Origin: Phaeovulum vinaykumarii
Lineage (GTDB): Bacteria; Pseudomonadota; Alphaproteobacteria; Rhodobacterales; Rhodobacteraceae
NCBI RefSeq assembly: GCF_900156695.1
Contig: NZ_FTOM01000001.1
Span: forward strand, 806,001 to 870,000
Length of the DNA stretch: 64,000 nucleotides
Reading direction: 5' to 3'
The notes under the pieces were generated by a model. The model saw nothing but the letters and a program-made list of their open reading frames with translations, was not told where the DNA came from and did not search any database. The position numbers and the translations under genes were made by a program. Below are positions 1 to 10,391 of this stretch, in pieces (the first letter of the stretch is position 1; each line of letters starts with the position of its first letter).

Positions 1-534
1 GGCATCGAAATGCCCCAGCAGGTCCACCGCCTGCCCGTTGTAGAACACCAGCTTGTGGCGCGGCGTGCACAGAAGCACCCCCACCGGCACATCGGCCAGC
101 AGCGTCTCGAGCCAGTCCTTCTCGCCGGCCAGACGGGTGGTCTCGCGCGCGACGGCCTCGGCCAGGGCGTTGCGGGTCTGCGACAGGTTTTCCGTCACCG
201 CGGCCGCGGCCGGGGCCAGATCGCCCAGATACCGCGCCGGGGCATGGTCGATCTCGGAGCCGACATCGGCATGCGCACGCGCGCGCATCCCCCCCGCCAG
301 CCGCTCGATCGGGCGTGCGACGTTTTCGTCGAAGAGATACCAGACCCAGGTGATCAGGCCGATGATGGCAAAGCCTGCCGTGGCCCCGCCGATGATGAAG
401 CCGTTGAGAACCGACGGATCGCCCAGCCGGTGATAGCCGAAATAGAGCCCCGCCCCCAGCGCCGCGACATTGCCTGCCGCGAGCGCCGCGAAGAACAGGA
501 AGACGCGCAGCCGCAGGCTGAGGCGGGCGATCAC
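1..534 (-). CDS. Membrane sensor protein, HAMP-like and PAS-like (N-terminal 178 aa; runs off the left edge)
   Basis: Partial gene; the C-terminal part lies outside the window. The visible 178 residues have two membrane segments (about residues 8-28 and 40-64), then a HAMP-like linker beginning near NVARPIERLAGG. A coiled stretch leads into what looks like the beginning of a PAS domain (DVPVGVLLCTPRHKLVFYNG). The start is a GTG overlapping the stop of the response regulator gene (GTGA), so the two are translationally coupled and probably form a signalling pair. In related Rhodobacterales the protein at this position beside acs and the CBS/DUF294 gene ends, as I recall, in a 3'-5' exonuclease-like domain. 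A histidine kinase C-terminus is the other possibility, and neither end can be seen here. The acetate locus suggests a role in acetate-responsive signalling (inference). Confidence 0.75.
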   Translation of the reverse strand, partial: MIARLSLRLRVFLFFAALAAGNVAALGAGLYFGYHRLGDPSVLNGFIIGGATAGFAIIGLITWVWYLFDENVARPIERLAGGMRARAHADVGSEIDHAPARYLGDLAPAAAAVTENLSQTRNALAEAVARETTRLAGEKDWLETLLADVPVGVLLCTPRHKLVFYNGQAVDLLGHFDA

Positions 535-953
535 GGGGCGGCCCCGCCGTCGGGCGCCAGCGCCGGCGCATCAAGGATACGGTGCACCTCGGCGCGCAAT
601 TCGCCCAGCTCGAAGGGTTTCGAGATGAACCCGTCCGCGCCCAGCGCCAGACCCTTGCGCCGCTCCATCGCCGAGCCGCGCGCGGTCATCATCAGGATGC
701 GCACATCCGCCAGCGCCGGATCCATGCGCACGTCCTGGCAGATCTCATAGCCCGAGACGCCGGGCAGCATCACGTCCAGCAACACCAGATCGGGGCGCGT
801 GGCACGGATGCGGTCGACGGCGCCGGCGCCGGTGTCCAGCCGGGCATGGTCATAGCCCTCGCGGCTGAGCAGATAATCCAGCGCGATGGCGATGTTGTCC
901 TCGTCCTCGACGACAAGGACACGCGGTTTCCGGCCTGCCTCACCCATTCTCAC
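531..953 (-). CDS. Single-domain response regulator
   Basis: A 140-aa receiver domain with no output domain. The acidic pocket is VVEDED (about residues 14-19), the phospho-acceptor is D60 in LLLDVMLPG, the conserved Thr is T90 in MMTARG and the conserved Lys is K112 in SKPFE. The longest start is a GTG that overlaps the stop of the upstream membrane-protein gene; an ATG two codons later is also possible. Its stop overlaps the GTG start of the membrane sensor gene, so three genes are coupled in a row. A receiver without a DNA-binding domain must act by protein contact or phosphorelay. The partner is likely the neighbouring sensor, but that is inferred only from position. Confidence 0.9.
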   Translation of the reverse strand: MRMGEAGRKPRVLVVEDEDNIAIALDYLLSREGYDHARLDTGAGAVDRIRATRPDLVLLDVMLPGVSGYEICQDVRMDPALADVRILMMTARGSAMERRKGLALGADGFISKPFELGELRAEVHRILDAPALAPDGGAAP

Positions 954-1483
954 CCCCTGTCACACGCAGCGCGCAGCATCGGGTCGCCGTCTGGCAGCGG
1001 GCGCCATTGCGCGCCGCCCTTGAGGTTCCCCTCGCGGTCGATGCCGCCCCCCCCGATCAGGTCGGCGCGCGCAGAGGCGGCACAGTCAAAGGCGGTGGGC
1101 ACGGCCTGCATGGATTGCCAGCGCCCGATCAGCAGCACCTTGGCCAGCGCGATATCGGGGGCGGCGGCCAGACGCTCGACCCGGTCGCGGTCGATGGCCA
1201 TGAAGCGCGTGGTGATCGGCGCGAGATAGGTCCAGGGCCGCCAGGGCGCGCTTTCCTCGACCGGGTTGAACACCACAAGGCTTTCGGGAAGGGCGGCGCG
1301 CAGGCGCGGATACCACGAATATTCCGACCAGATCGTCGACACCAGCATCGACACGCCGACCGCGGCCGGCATGATCCACTTGGGCAGGCGCATCCCCATC
1401 CGGCGCGCCACATGCCCGAAGGCGAAGATCACACAGAACGCCAGCGCGCCCGATGCAAGCATGGTGATGAGATCATTGGTCAT
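950..1483 (-). CDS. Small membrane protein of unknown function in the acetate locus
   Basis: 177 aa and not recognised as a named family. Two hydrophobic segments lie at about residues 8-26 and 37-54, followed by a soluble region rich in Trp/Pro/Arg (WRPWTYLAPITTRFMAID) and a C-terminal part that is probably periplasmic or cytosolic. It begins 13 bases downstream of the CBS/DUF294 gene and overlaps the response regulator by four bases, so it is firmly within the operon. Its conserved-looking position between a signalling nucleotidyltransferase-like protein and a receiver suggests an accessory role in the same pathway, but nothing in the sequence gives a biochemical function. Confidence 0.7.
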   Translation of the reverse strand: MTNDLITMLASGALAFCVIFAFGHVARRMGMRLPKWIMPAAVGVSMLVSTIWSEYSWYPRLRAALPESLVVFNPVEESAPWRPWTYLAPITTRFMAIDRDRVERLAAAPDIALAKVLLIGRWQSMQAVPTAFDCAASARADLIGGGGIDREGNLKGGAQWRPLPDGDPMLRAACDRG

Positions 1484-1496
1484 TCTTCGTGGTCCT

Positions 1497-3338
1497 TCAA
1501 CTCAGCGGGCCCTTGCCGTGACCGGCCGAGCTTTGCATCGTGCGCACCACGACGAAGGCATCGCGCAGGTGGCTGCGCTCGAAATCCGACAGGTCCGAGG
1601 GCGCAAGGTAATTGTCCGGCTTGCGCCCCGAGCGCACCAGATGCGCCTGGTTCTCGAGCCGCATGGTGGCGATCAGGTCATAGGCCTCGATCAGGTCGCG
1701 CGCCCCCGAGGCCGAGATGATGCCCGCATCCTCGGCGCCTTGCAGGCGGGCGCGGGTGTTGACTTCGGGCAGGCGCCCCTGAAGCGCATAGATGCGCGCC
1801 AGATCGGTGACCGGCACGACGCCGTTATGCTTGAGGTCGATATGGTTGCGGTGCTCGCCCGAGCGGATGGTGGCAAAGCCCCGGATCAGCCCCAGCGGCG
1901 GCGTATGCTTGAGGCTGTTGGACACCATATGCGCCACGAAGATCGAATTCTTGGCGGCGCTCTCGAGCGTCTCGGCCTGAAGGTCGTGATAGAGGCTGGC
2001 AGTGCCACCGATCGGGCGCAGGTCGAACATCACCGAGGCCAGCATCTGCGCCTCGGGGCTGGGCTTGGCGATCCAGCCGCGGAAATGCTCGCGCCAGACG
2101 GATTGGCGCGCCCGCCAGCGCGGCGCCGTCGCCATCATGTCGCCGGGGCAATAGACATAGCCGCAGGCGTCGAGCCCGTCGCAGACGAAACGCGCCATCG
2201 CCTCGAACCAGGCCATGTCCGCCTCGGTGGCGCGGTCGTCGATGATCAGGCAATTGTCCTGATCGGACACGCCGGTCTGTTCCTGCCGGCCCTGGCTGCC
2301 GCAGGCCGCCCAGACAAAGGGCACGGGTGCGGCCCCCAGTTCGGCCTCGGCCATGGCGATCAGGCGGCGCGTCACCGTATCGGCGATATCGGTGATGAGC
2401 CGCGTCACCACCTCGTGGGACAGATGCCCCGCGACCAGTTGCACCAGAAGCTGCGGAATGCGCGCCGTGACCGAGGCCATCTCGGCCACGCTGGTGGCCA
2501 GGGCCACATCGCGGATCAGCACCGCCGAGGACACCGCCATGAAGCGCGTCAGGTCGGTCTGGGTGATCATGCCGACGAAGCGGCCGTGATCGACGATGGG
2601 AAGATGCCCGATCCGGCGTTCCAGCATGATATGCAGGATGTCCGAGCCCAGCGCATTGGGCGGCAGCGCGATCGGATCGGCGGTCATCACCTGGCCCACG
2701 GGGGTCAGCGGATCGCGCCCCTCGGCCAGGATCTTGTTGGACAGGTCGCGCTGGGTGATGATGCCCAGGAGACGCGCGCCGCCCTCCATGGGCTCGGTCA
2801 CCCCCAGCGAGGAGGCATGCGCCTCGCGCATCATCCGCGCGGCCTCGGCCACGGTGTCGGCGGGCGAACAGGACAGCGGCGCCCGCGCGACCAGATCGGC
2901 CACCTTCTGCGTGGTCAGATCCGACCCGCCGGGCCGCGCCTCGGCCGGGCGCGAGCGGTTGAAGAAGCGCTGGAACTGGGGATACGCCTCGGTCAGGCGG
3001 GTGAATTCGGCCTTGGGCAGCATCAGCACGACGCTGTCGTCGCGGGCGCGCGCCGTGGTGGCGGCTATCCCGTCGCGCATCAGCCCGCGTTCGCCAAAGG
3101 TGTTGCGGGGCGACAGAAGCGAGACCATGGCGCCGTTGCGGTCGGTGATCTCGACGCCGCCGGCCTTGATCAGGAAGATGCCGCCCAGGGGCTCGTCGAT
3201 CTCGTAGATCAGATCGCCCGGCGCATAGAGCCTGGGCATCATCGCCTGGGCCACGCGGGTCAGCTCGTCACGCGGCAGGCTGTCATAGGGATGCACGGAT
3301 TCCAGAAACACCTGGATCGCCGGAACCGAGGTCTCCAT
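1497..3338 (-). CDS. cNMP-binding/CBS/DUF294 putative nucleotidyltransferase signalling protein
   Basis: A 613-aa cytoplasmic protein. Domains in order: a cyclic-nucleotide-binding-like fold (about 9-125), two CBS domains (about 145-205 and 213-270), a DUF294 nucleotidyltransferase-like domain with the GSQGRQEQ motif followed by acidic DQDN, and the DUF294 C-terminal substrate-binding-like domain. I chose the ATG at 3338, not a longer upstream start. It has a GGGGAGAG ribosome-binding site at good spacing and the upstream extension is low-complexity. This family is typically encoded next to acetate symporters and acs. The NTase is homologous to GlnD-type enzymes, so it may modify a partner or sense adenylates through CBS; the target is unknown. 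It lies 198 bases after the symporter gene, with a hairpin between them. Confidence 0.88.
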   Translation of the reverse strand: METSVPAIQVFLESVHPYDSLPRDELTRVAQAMMPRLYAPGDLIYEIDEPLGGIFLIKAGGVEITDRNGAMVSLLSPRNTFGERGLMRDGIAATTARARDDSVVLMLPKAEFTRLTEAYPQFQRFFNRSRPAEARPGGSDLTTQKVADLVARAPLSCSPADTVAEAARMMREAHASSLGVTEPMEGGARLLGIITQRDLSNKILAEGRDPLTPVGQVMTADPIALPPNALGSDILHIMLERRIGHLPIVDHGRFVGMITQTDLTRFMAVSSAVLIRDVALATSVAEMASVTARIPQLLVQLVAGHLSHEVVTRLITDIADTVTRRLIAMAEAELGAAPVPFVWAACGSQGRQEQTGVSDQDNCLIIDDRATEADMAWFEAMARFVCDGLDACGYVYCPGDMMATAPRWRARQSVWREHFRGWIAKPSPEAQMLASVMFDLRPIGGTASLYHDLQAETLESAAKNSIFVAHMVSNSLKHTPPLGLIRGFATIRSGEHRNHIDLKHNGVVPVTDLARIYALQGRLPEVNTRARLQGAEDAGIISASGARDLIEAYDLIATMRLENQAHLVRSGRKPDNYLAPSDLSDFERSHLRDAFVVVRTMQSSAGHGKGPLS

Positions 3339-3500
3339 GTCGCACTCTCCCCCCAGAACGCCTTGCAACGCGCGCAAACACCGCGGAAACACTCTGGCCG
3401 ATGACGGGCGCCAGACCCCGGCCCGCAGCTTCGGGCGATGACGGGCGGGCGACAACTCGCCCGGCCCGGATCTTGCCACCGCCCGCAGGGGACGGAAAGC

Positions 3501-3522
3501 GCCGGACCCGAAAAGGCCCGGC
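3501..3522 (-). terminator. Hairpin terminator after the acetate symporter gene
   Basis: On the minus strand an 8-bp stem (GCCGGGCC with GGTCCGGC, one G-U pair) closes a TTTTCG loop 15 bases beyond the symporter stop. There is no clean U-run after it, so it may be a weak terminator or a transcript-end stabiliser that partly separates the transport genes from the downstream signalling genes. Confidence 0.45.
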
Positions 3523-3536
3523 GCAAAGGGTCAGCC

Positions 3537-5264
3537 TCAGTGGCCGGTGGCCGAGCCCGCACCGCGCGGGATGCGGATCGATTCCACCAGCTCCTGAACC
3601 TCGACCGGCGGTTCCTTGGTCGCCGAGGAGACCGCGAAGGCCACCGCGAAGTTGACCAGCGCGCCGATCGCCCCGAACGAGGTCGACTTGATCGACAGCA
3701 GCAGCGGGTCGGCATCCGAGAAGGACGCGGTGCCGGCGATGAAGAACCAGCCCTTGTGCAGGAAGATGTAGATGATCGTCACGACCAGACCGGCAACCAT
3801 GCCCGCAACCGCGCCGACATTGTTGATGCGCTTCGAGAAGATGCCCATCATCAGCGCCGGGAAGATCGAGGCCGCCGCCAGGCCGAAGGCCAGGGCCACC
3901 GTCTGGGCCGCAAAGCCCGGCGGGTTCAGACCCAGATAGGTGGCCACGGCGATCGCCACCGCCATCGCGATCCGGGCGGCCAGAAGTTCGCCCTTCTCCG
4001 AGATGTTGGGGTTGAGCTGCCCCTTGATGAGGTCGTGCGACACCGCCGAGGAAATGGCCATCAAGAGGCCCGCCGCCGTCGAGAGCGCCGCCGCAAGACC
4101 GCCCGCAGCGATCAGTGCAATGACCCAGCCCGGCAGGTTGGCGATTTCCGGGTTGGCCAGAACCATGATGTCACGGTTCACGGTCAGCTCGTTCTCGTCC
4201 TCGCTGGCGGTGTAGTTGATCAGGCCGTCGCCGTTCTTGTCCTCGAACTTCAGCAGGCCGGTCTTTTCCCAGTTCGCCACCCAGTCGGGACGGGCGTCAT
4301 AGGCGATCGGGGCCTCGGTCGTGCCGTTCGGATAGACGGTCGAGATCAGGTTCATGCGGGCCATCGCCCCCACCGCCGGAGCGGTCAGGTAGAGCAGCGC
4401 AATGAAGACCAGCGCCCAGCCGGCCGACGACCGCGCATCGGCCACCTTCGGCACGGTGAAGAAGCGCACGATGACATGCGGCAGACCCGCGGTGCCGATC
4501 ATCAGCGACACGGTGAACAGGAACATGTTCAGCGTGGTGTCATGCTGTTCGGTATAGGTCTTGAACCCCAGATCCTTGAGCATGCCCTCGAGCGTGGTCA
4601 GCAGCGGCTGGCCGGTCGAGGTGGCATCCGAGAACAGGCCCAGACCCGGGATCGGGTTGCCGGTCAGTTGCAGCGAGATGAAGACCGCCGGGATCGTGTA
4701 GGCGATGATCAGCACGACATATTGCGCCACCTGGGTGTAGGTGATGCCCTTCATGCCGCCCAGAACCGCATAGAGGAACACGATCGCCGCGCCGATATAA
4801 AGACCGGTGGCCACGTCCACCTCGAGGAAGCGCGAGAAGGCGACGCCCACGCCGGTCATCTGGCCGATCACATAGGTGATCGAGGCGACGATCAGGCAGA
4901 CAACGGCCACCATGCGCGCGGAGCTCGAATAGAAGCGGTCACCGATGAATTCCGGCACGGTGAACTTGCCGAACTTGCGCAGATAGGGCGCCAGCAGCAT
5001 CGCCAGCAGCACATAGCCGCCGGTCCAGCCCATCAGATAGGCCGAGGTGTCATAGCCCCCGAAGGAGATGATCCCCGCCATCGAGATGAACGAGGCCGCC
5101 GACATCCAGTCGGCCCCGGTGGCCATGCCGTTCATGACCGGGTTGACGCCGCGGCCGGCGGCGTAGAATTCCGCGGTCGAGCCCGCGCGGGCCCAGATCG
5201 CGATGCCGATGTAGAGCGCGAAGGTCGCGCCCACCACCAGCAGGTTGAGCGTAAACTGATCCAT
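3537..5264 (-). CDS. actP: Sodium:solute symporter, large subunit (VC_2705-type, probable acetate uptake)
   Basis: A 575-aa inner-membrane protein of the SSS family with about 13 hydrophobic segments. A long polar insertion sits near residues 310-380 (an acidic stretch with FEDKNGDG, resembling an EF-hand-like loop). It lies 15 bases downstream of a DUF4212 small subunit. This two-gene arrangement is the hallmark of the VC_2705 subfamily, which differs from enterobacterial ActP. The neighbouring acs and adk make acetate or another short monocarboxylate the likely substrate, co-transported with sodium. The start ATG at 5264 has a GGGAGGGG-like ribosome-binding site. Symbol assigned by context; substrate not proven by sequence. 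Confidence 0.88.
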   Translation of the reverse strand: MDQFTLNLLVVGATFALYIGIAIWARAGSTAEFYAAGRGVNPVMNGMATGADWMSAASFISMAGIISFGGYDTSAYLMGWTGGYVLLAMLLAPYLRKFGKFTVPEFIGDRFYSSSARMVAVVCLIVASITYVIGQMTGVGVAFSRFLEVDVATGLYIGAAIVFLYAVLGGMKGITYTQVAQYVVLIIAYTIPAVFISLQLTGNPIPGLGLFSDATSTGQPLLTTLEGMLKDLGFKTYTEQHDTTLNMFLFTVSLMIGTAGLPHVIVRFFTVPKVADARSSAGWALVFIALLYLTAPAVGAMARMNLISTVYPNGTTEAPIAYDARPDWVANWEKTGLLKFEDKNGDGLINYTASEDENELTVNRDIMVLANPEIANLPGWVIALIAAGGLAAALSTAAGLLMAISSAVSHDLIKGQLNPNISEKGELLAARIAMAVAIAVATYLGLNPPGFAAQTVALAFGLAAASIFPALMMGIFSKRINNVGAVAGMVAGLVVTIIYIFLHKGWFFIAGTASFSDADPLLLSIKSTSFGAIGALVNFAVAFAVSSATKEPPVEVQELVESIRIPRGAGSATGH

Positions 5265-5279
5265 TCCTCTTCCCCTCCC

Positions 5280-5537
5280 TTATTCGTCGACGCCGTGCTC
5301 GCGGTCGAGCTTGTTCATGCGCGCCGCGTAGGTGAAGATCAGGACCAGGAACACGAGGATCGACCCTTGCTGGGCGAACCAGAAGCCCAGGTCGGTCCCC
5401 CCGATCTCGATGCCTTTCAGCATCGGCCGGAACAGGATGCCCATGCCGAAGGATGCGATGAACCAGATGACCAGGAAGACCCGGATCATCGAGACATTCG
5501 CCTTCCAATAGGCATTGGACGAAGATTTGTCCGCCAT
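5280..5537 (-). CDS. Sodium:solute symporter small subunit (DUF4212)
   Basis: An 85-aa inner-membrane protein with two hydrophobic segments (about 18-38 and 52-72), the usual length and layout for the DUF4212 small subunit of two-component SSS symporters. The N-terminal YWKANVSMIR and the short charged tail KLDREHG are typical. The start is an ATG at 5537, preceded by GGGAG; longer reading frames overlap adk and are spurious. It is followed after 15 bases by the large subunit and is presumably required for its activity or assembly. Confidence 0.88.
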   Translation of the reverse strand: MADKSSSNAYWKANVSMIRVFLVIWFIASFGMGILFRPMLKGIEIGGTDLGFWFAQQGSILVFLVLIFTYAARMNKLDREHGVDE

Positions 5538-5574
5538 TGACGTTACTCCCTTTGGTTTCCTCCAGAGACCGGTT

Positions 5575-5593
5575 GCGGGCGTCGGGCGCCCGC
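5575..5593 (-). terminator. Small hairpin between adk and the symporter genes
   Basis: A perfect 7-bp inverted repeat (GCGGGCG with CGCCCGC, 5-base loop) sits in the 71-base gap between adk and the symporter small-subunit gene. No U-tract follows on the minus strand. It may attenuate acs-adk transcription into the symporter genes or be a processing site. Confidence 0.3.
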
Positions 5594-5608
5594 ACCAGCC
5601 TTCCCCCT

Positions 5609-6313
5609 TCAATGTGCCGAAAGCGCCGAGACGAGCTGCCCCAGAGCCCCTGCAACCTCCTCGATCGACGCCATGGCATCGACCCGTTGCAGCACACCCA
5701 TGCTTTCGTAATGGGCGATCAGCGGTGCCGTCTGGTCGTGATAGGCCTTGAGCCTCTCGCGCGCCGTCTCGGCATTGTCGTCGGCCCGGCGCTTGAACTC
5801 CGTGCCGCCGCATTTGTCGCAGACCCCCTCCTGCCGGGTCTGCTTGAACTGGTCGTGATAGCCCTCGCCGCAGCGGCCGCAGGTAAAGCGGCCGGCGACG
5901 CGGGCGATCATGGCCTCGTCGTCCACCTCGAGGCTGATCGCGGCGCCGACGCATTGACCGGCCGCAGCCAGCATGTCGTCAAGCGCCGCCGCCTGCCCCG
6001 CGGTGCGCGGAAAGCCGTCGAGGATCACCCCCGCGGCCACGTCGGGCTGGGCCATGCGATCGGACAGAATCGCCAGCACGATCTCGTCGGAGACAAGGCC
6101 GCCGGCCTCCATCACCGATTTCGCCGCCAGGCCCGCGGGCGTGCCCGCGGCCACCGCCGCGCGCAGCATGTCGCCCGTGGACAGCTGGACCAGGCCGTGG
6201 CCCTCCTCCAGCCGCCGCGCCTGGGTGCCCTTGCCCGCGCCCGGAGGCCCGAGCAGGATCACCACGGGCGCGCCGGTGCCGGCATCGACGCAGGTGTCGG
6301 TCTGTTCCCCCAC
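5609..6313 (-). CDS. adk: Adenylate kinase with zinc-binding LID, acs-linked
   Basis: A 234-aa cytosolic enzyme that interconverts AMP plus ATP with two ADP. The P-loop GPPGAGKGT is at 22-30, the AMP-binding STGDMLR follows near 46, and DGFPRT is at about 99-104. The LID carries a Cys4 zinc site (C145, C148, C165, C168), so it is the long, zinc-containing type. It starts 4 bases after the acs stop. That coupling makes metabolic sense: acetyl-CoA synthetase releases AMP, which this enzyme returns to the ADP pool. The first 15 residues precede the usual Adk start and may be an extension. A second, ribosomal-operon adk is likely elsewhere in the genome (inference). Confidence 0.95.
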   Translation of the reverse strand: MGEQTDTCVDAGTGAPVVILLGPPGAGKGTQARRLEEGHGLVQLSTGDMLRAAVAAGTPAGLAAKSVMEAGGLVSDEIVLAILSDRMAQPDVAAGVILDGFPRTAGQAAALDDMLAAAGQCVGAAISLEVDDEAMIARVAGRFTCGRCGEGYHDQFKQTRQEGVCDKCGGTEFKRRADDNAETARERLKAYHDQTAPLIAHYESMGVLQRVDAMASIEEVAGALGQLVSALSAH

Positions 6314-6317
6314 GATC

Positions 6318-8291
<1,974 letters not shown>

Positions 8292-8530
8292 GGCGTCCTC
8301 CCTTGAGTGCAGCGGGCCTCGAGACCCCGCCAGGCCGCCCAGACCGGCAGCCGAAATATTTTCCACCTTAACTGTAAACCGGTTTCCCTTTTTAACGTAA
8401 GCCCCTTTGTGAATTGAATTTTTTTGTAAATTCATTCACACGAATGTGGCTGTATTTGTAAATTGTTAGCGCATTGACAAGGAATTTTGACCGCGTTTCA
8501 AGATCTTGCCTGTTGACGCGCACAATGCGA
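8292..8530 (-). promoter_or_regulatory. acs promoter region with three TTTGTRAATT motifs
   Basis: This stretch is strikingly AT-rich for the window. Read on the plus strand it holds TTTGTGAATT at 8406-8415, TTTGTAAATT at 8423-8432 and TTTGTAAATT at 8455-8464, spaced 17 and 32 bases apart. The 32-base spacing is about three helical turns, as expected for cooperative binding on one face. The core resembles the TTTGCAAA element reported for short-chain fatty acyl-CoA regulators (ScfR/RamB/PccR type) in Rhodobacterales, so an acetate- or acyl-CoA-responsive regulator is a reasonable guess. A -35-like TTGTCA lies at 8475-8480 on the minus strand; the -10 is unclear. Confidence 0.5.
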
Positions 8531-8564
8531 ACGGCCCGCTCCCGCAAAGGCGGGAACGGGCCGT
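8531..8564 (-). terminator. Terminator hairpin downstream of the SulP gene
   Basis: A 15-bp stem with one mismatch (ACGGCCCGCTCCCGC against GCGGGAACGGGCCGT) and a 4-base loop begins 29 bases after the SulP stop. The U-tract on the minus strand is poor. It separates the SulP transcript from the acs promoter region. Confidence 0.55.
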
Positions 8565-8592
8565 GCTGATCTGTCGCCATGACGGGAAAGGG

Positions 8593-10284
8593 TCAGCGAT
8601 TCGGATCGGGCGGGCGGGTCTGGTGCCGGTCATCCCTGGCAAAGACCGTGGCCACATCGGGCAGGAAGATCGCCTCGGGCGCGCGCAGACCCTGGGCACG
8701 CAGGACGCGCCGGGCCTCGGGGCGGGCGCCGGTGATATAGAGCTGCCCGCCGCGGCGCGCCATCTTGCGGGCCAGCGCATGCAGCATCCGCGCCCCGCTG
8801 GTGTCGACGAAAGGCACGTCGGTCAGATCGACGACAAAGCCGCGCGGCCGGCTGGCGATCCGCTCGAGCGCCACCCCCAGCCGGGCCGCCGCTCCGAAGA
8901 AGATCACCCCCCGCAACCGATAGATGACGATATCGCGGGCGCGCGCATCCTCGTCCTGGGCGGCAACGGCGGCGGCGGGCACCTCCTCGGCCTCGAGCGC
9001 AACCGCCTCGGACATCCGCCGGATGAAGACCAGCCCGCCCAGCGCGAACCCCACCACGATCCCTTCGGACAGATCGCGCAGCACCACGACGGCAAAGGTC
9101 ACCGCCAGCACCAGCGCCTCGGCCCGCGAGGCCCGCACAAGCGCCGCGATTTCCTCGCGCTCGATCATGTTCCACGCCACGATCGCCAGAAGCCCGGCCA
9201 GCGCCGGCAGCGGGATATAGGCGGCAAGCGGCGCCGCCACCACCATGAAGCCCAGCACGAACAGCGCATGCAGCATCCCCGACACCGGCCCGCGCGAGCC
9301 CGCCCGCACATTGGTCGCGGTGCGCGCGATGGTGCCGGTCACGCAAAAGCCACCCACCAGCGCCGCGCCCATGTTGGCAATGCCCTGCCCCACCAGCTCG
9401 GCGTTCGAGCGGTGCTGGGTGCCGGCCATGCCATCGGCGACCATGGCCGACAGAAGCGATTCGATCGCCCCCAGCAGGGTGAAGCTGGCCGCCCAGGGCA
9501 GCGCCGCCCAGATCAGGTCGGGGGAAAGATCCGGCAGCGCCGGCACCGGCAGCGAGCGCGGCAATTCCCCGAAGCGCGACCCGATCGTCTCGACCGGAAG
9601 GCCGGTCATGGCCACCACGACCGCGGCTGTCACGATCCCCAGCAGCAGGCTGGGCAGGCGCGGGGCATAGCGCTTGGTCAGCTCGATCACCGCGATCGTG
9701 CCCAGCGCCACGGCCAGCGCGGCCAGGCTGAAGCTGTCGCGCGCGTCCCAGAGCGCGGGCAGCTTCTCCAGCAGCGGTCCGGGTTCGGGGCCCGTCAGCT
9801 GCAGGCCCAGCAGATCCTTGATCTGACTGGAAAAGATGATGACGCCGATCCCCGCGGTGAAGCCCAGCGTAACCGGAAAGGGGATGAAGCGGATATAGCT
9901 GCCCAGCCGCGCCAGCCCCAGCCCCATCAGCATCAGCCCCGACAGGAAGGTGGCCAGCACCAGCCCCGCCACCCCGATCTGGGTCACGCAGGCCGCCACC
10001 AGAACGATGAAGGCCCCCGCCGGCCCGCCGATCTGATAGCGCGAACCGCCGAAGGCCGAGACGAGAAAGCCGCCGACAATGGCGGTATAGAGCCCGCGCT
10101 CGGGCCCCACCCCCGAGGCGATGGCGATCGCCGTCGACAGCGGCAACGCCACGATGGCCACCGTCAACCCGGCAATCACATCGGCGCGGAAGGCGCCCAG
10201 ATCATAGCCTTCGGTCAGGGTGGTCAGCGTCTTGGGCAAAAGGTCGCTGCCCCCGCCGTCGGGGGCCTCGGGCTTGGTGGTCAT
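8593..10284 (-). CDS. SulP-family anion transporter with C-terminal STAS domain
   Basis: A 563-aa inner-membrane transporter. The N-terminus has the SulP signature region (ADVIAGLTVAIVALPLS), about 10-12 membrane helices run to near residue 420, and a cytoplasmic STAS domain closes the protein (VVDLTDVPFVDTSGA, about 490-504). SulP members move sulfate, bicarbonate or C4-dicarboxylates (the DauA branch); the sequence alone does not settle the substrate. It is a single-gene unit with its own hairpin terminator. The neighbouring acetate genes allow a carboxylate or bicarbonate role, but that is only suggestive. Confidence 0.88.
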   Translation of the reverse strand: MTTKPEAPDGGGSDLLPKTLTTLTEGYDLGAFRADVIAGLTVAIVALPLSTAIAIASGVGPERGLYTAIVGGFLVSAFGGSRYQIGGPAGAFIVLVAACVTQIGVAGLVLATFLSGLMLMGLGLARLGSYIRFIPFPVTLGFTAGIGVIIFSSQIKDLLGLQLTGPEPGPLLEKLPALWDARDSFSLAALAVALGTIAVIELTKRYAPRLPSLLLGIVTAAVVVAMTGLPVETIGSRFGELPRSLPVPALPDLSPDLIWAALPWAASFTLLGAIESLLSAMVADGMAGTQHRSNAELVGQGIANMGAALVGGFCVTGTIARTATNVRAGSRGPVSGMLHALFVLGFMVVAAPLAAYIPLPALAGLLAIVAWNMIEREEIAALVRASRAEALVLAVTFAVVVLRDLSEGIVVGFALGGLVFIRRMSEAVALEAEEVPAAAVAAQDEDARARDIVIYRLRGVIFFGAAARLGVALERIASRPRGFVVDLTDVPFVDTSGARMLHALARKMARRGGQLYITGARPEARRVLRAQGLRAPEAIFLPDVATVFARDDRHQTRPPDPNR

Positions 10285-10339
10285 CGGTCATGTCCCTGGA
10301 ATCTGCGCACATGAACGACCCCCGTCCCCGACTTGTCAA

Positions 10340-10371
10340 GGGCACCCCGCCCCGCACATGGCGGGATGCCC
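10340..10371 (-). terminator. Terminator hairpin after the pectate-lyase-fold gene
   Basis: GGGCACCCCGCC pairs with GGCGGGATGCCC (11 bp, one mismatch, 8-base loop) 20 bases beyond the stop of the gene at 10392. A TTGACA hexamer (10334-10339, minus strand) follows directly and may be the -35 of the SulP gene. Confidence 0.5.
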
Positions 10372-10391
10372 CGAAACACATGGCGGACAGC

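Noticed and set aside
3438-5540. A 700-codon plus-strand frame opposite the symporter genes
   Set aside because: Composition dominated by Arg, His, Gln and Asp; the opposite strand encodes a clear multi-helix transporter.
5609-6313. adk as part of the ribosomal-protein operon (secY-adk)
   Set aside because: No ribosomal or sec genes are nearby; it is 4 bases from acs, so it is the acs-linked copy.
8292-8435. 48-codon N-terminal extension of acs
   Set aside because: It runs into the AT-rich promoter and repeat region. The ATG at 8291 has a good ribosome-binding site and gives the normal length.
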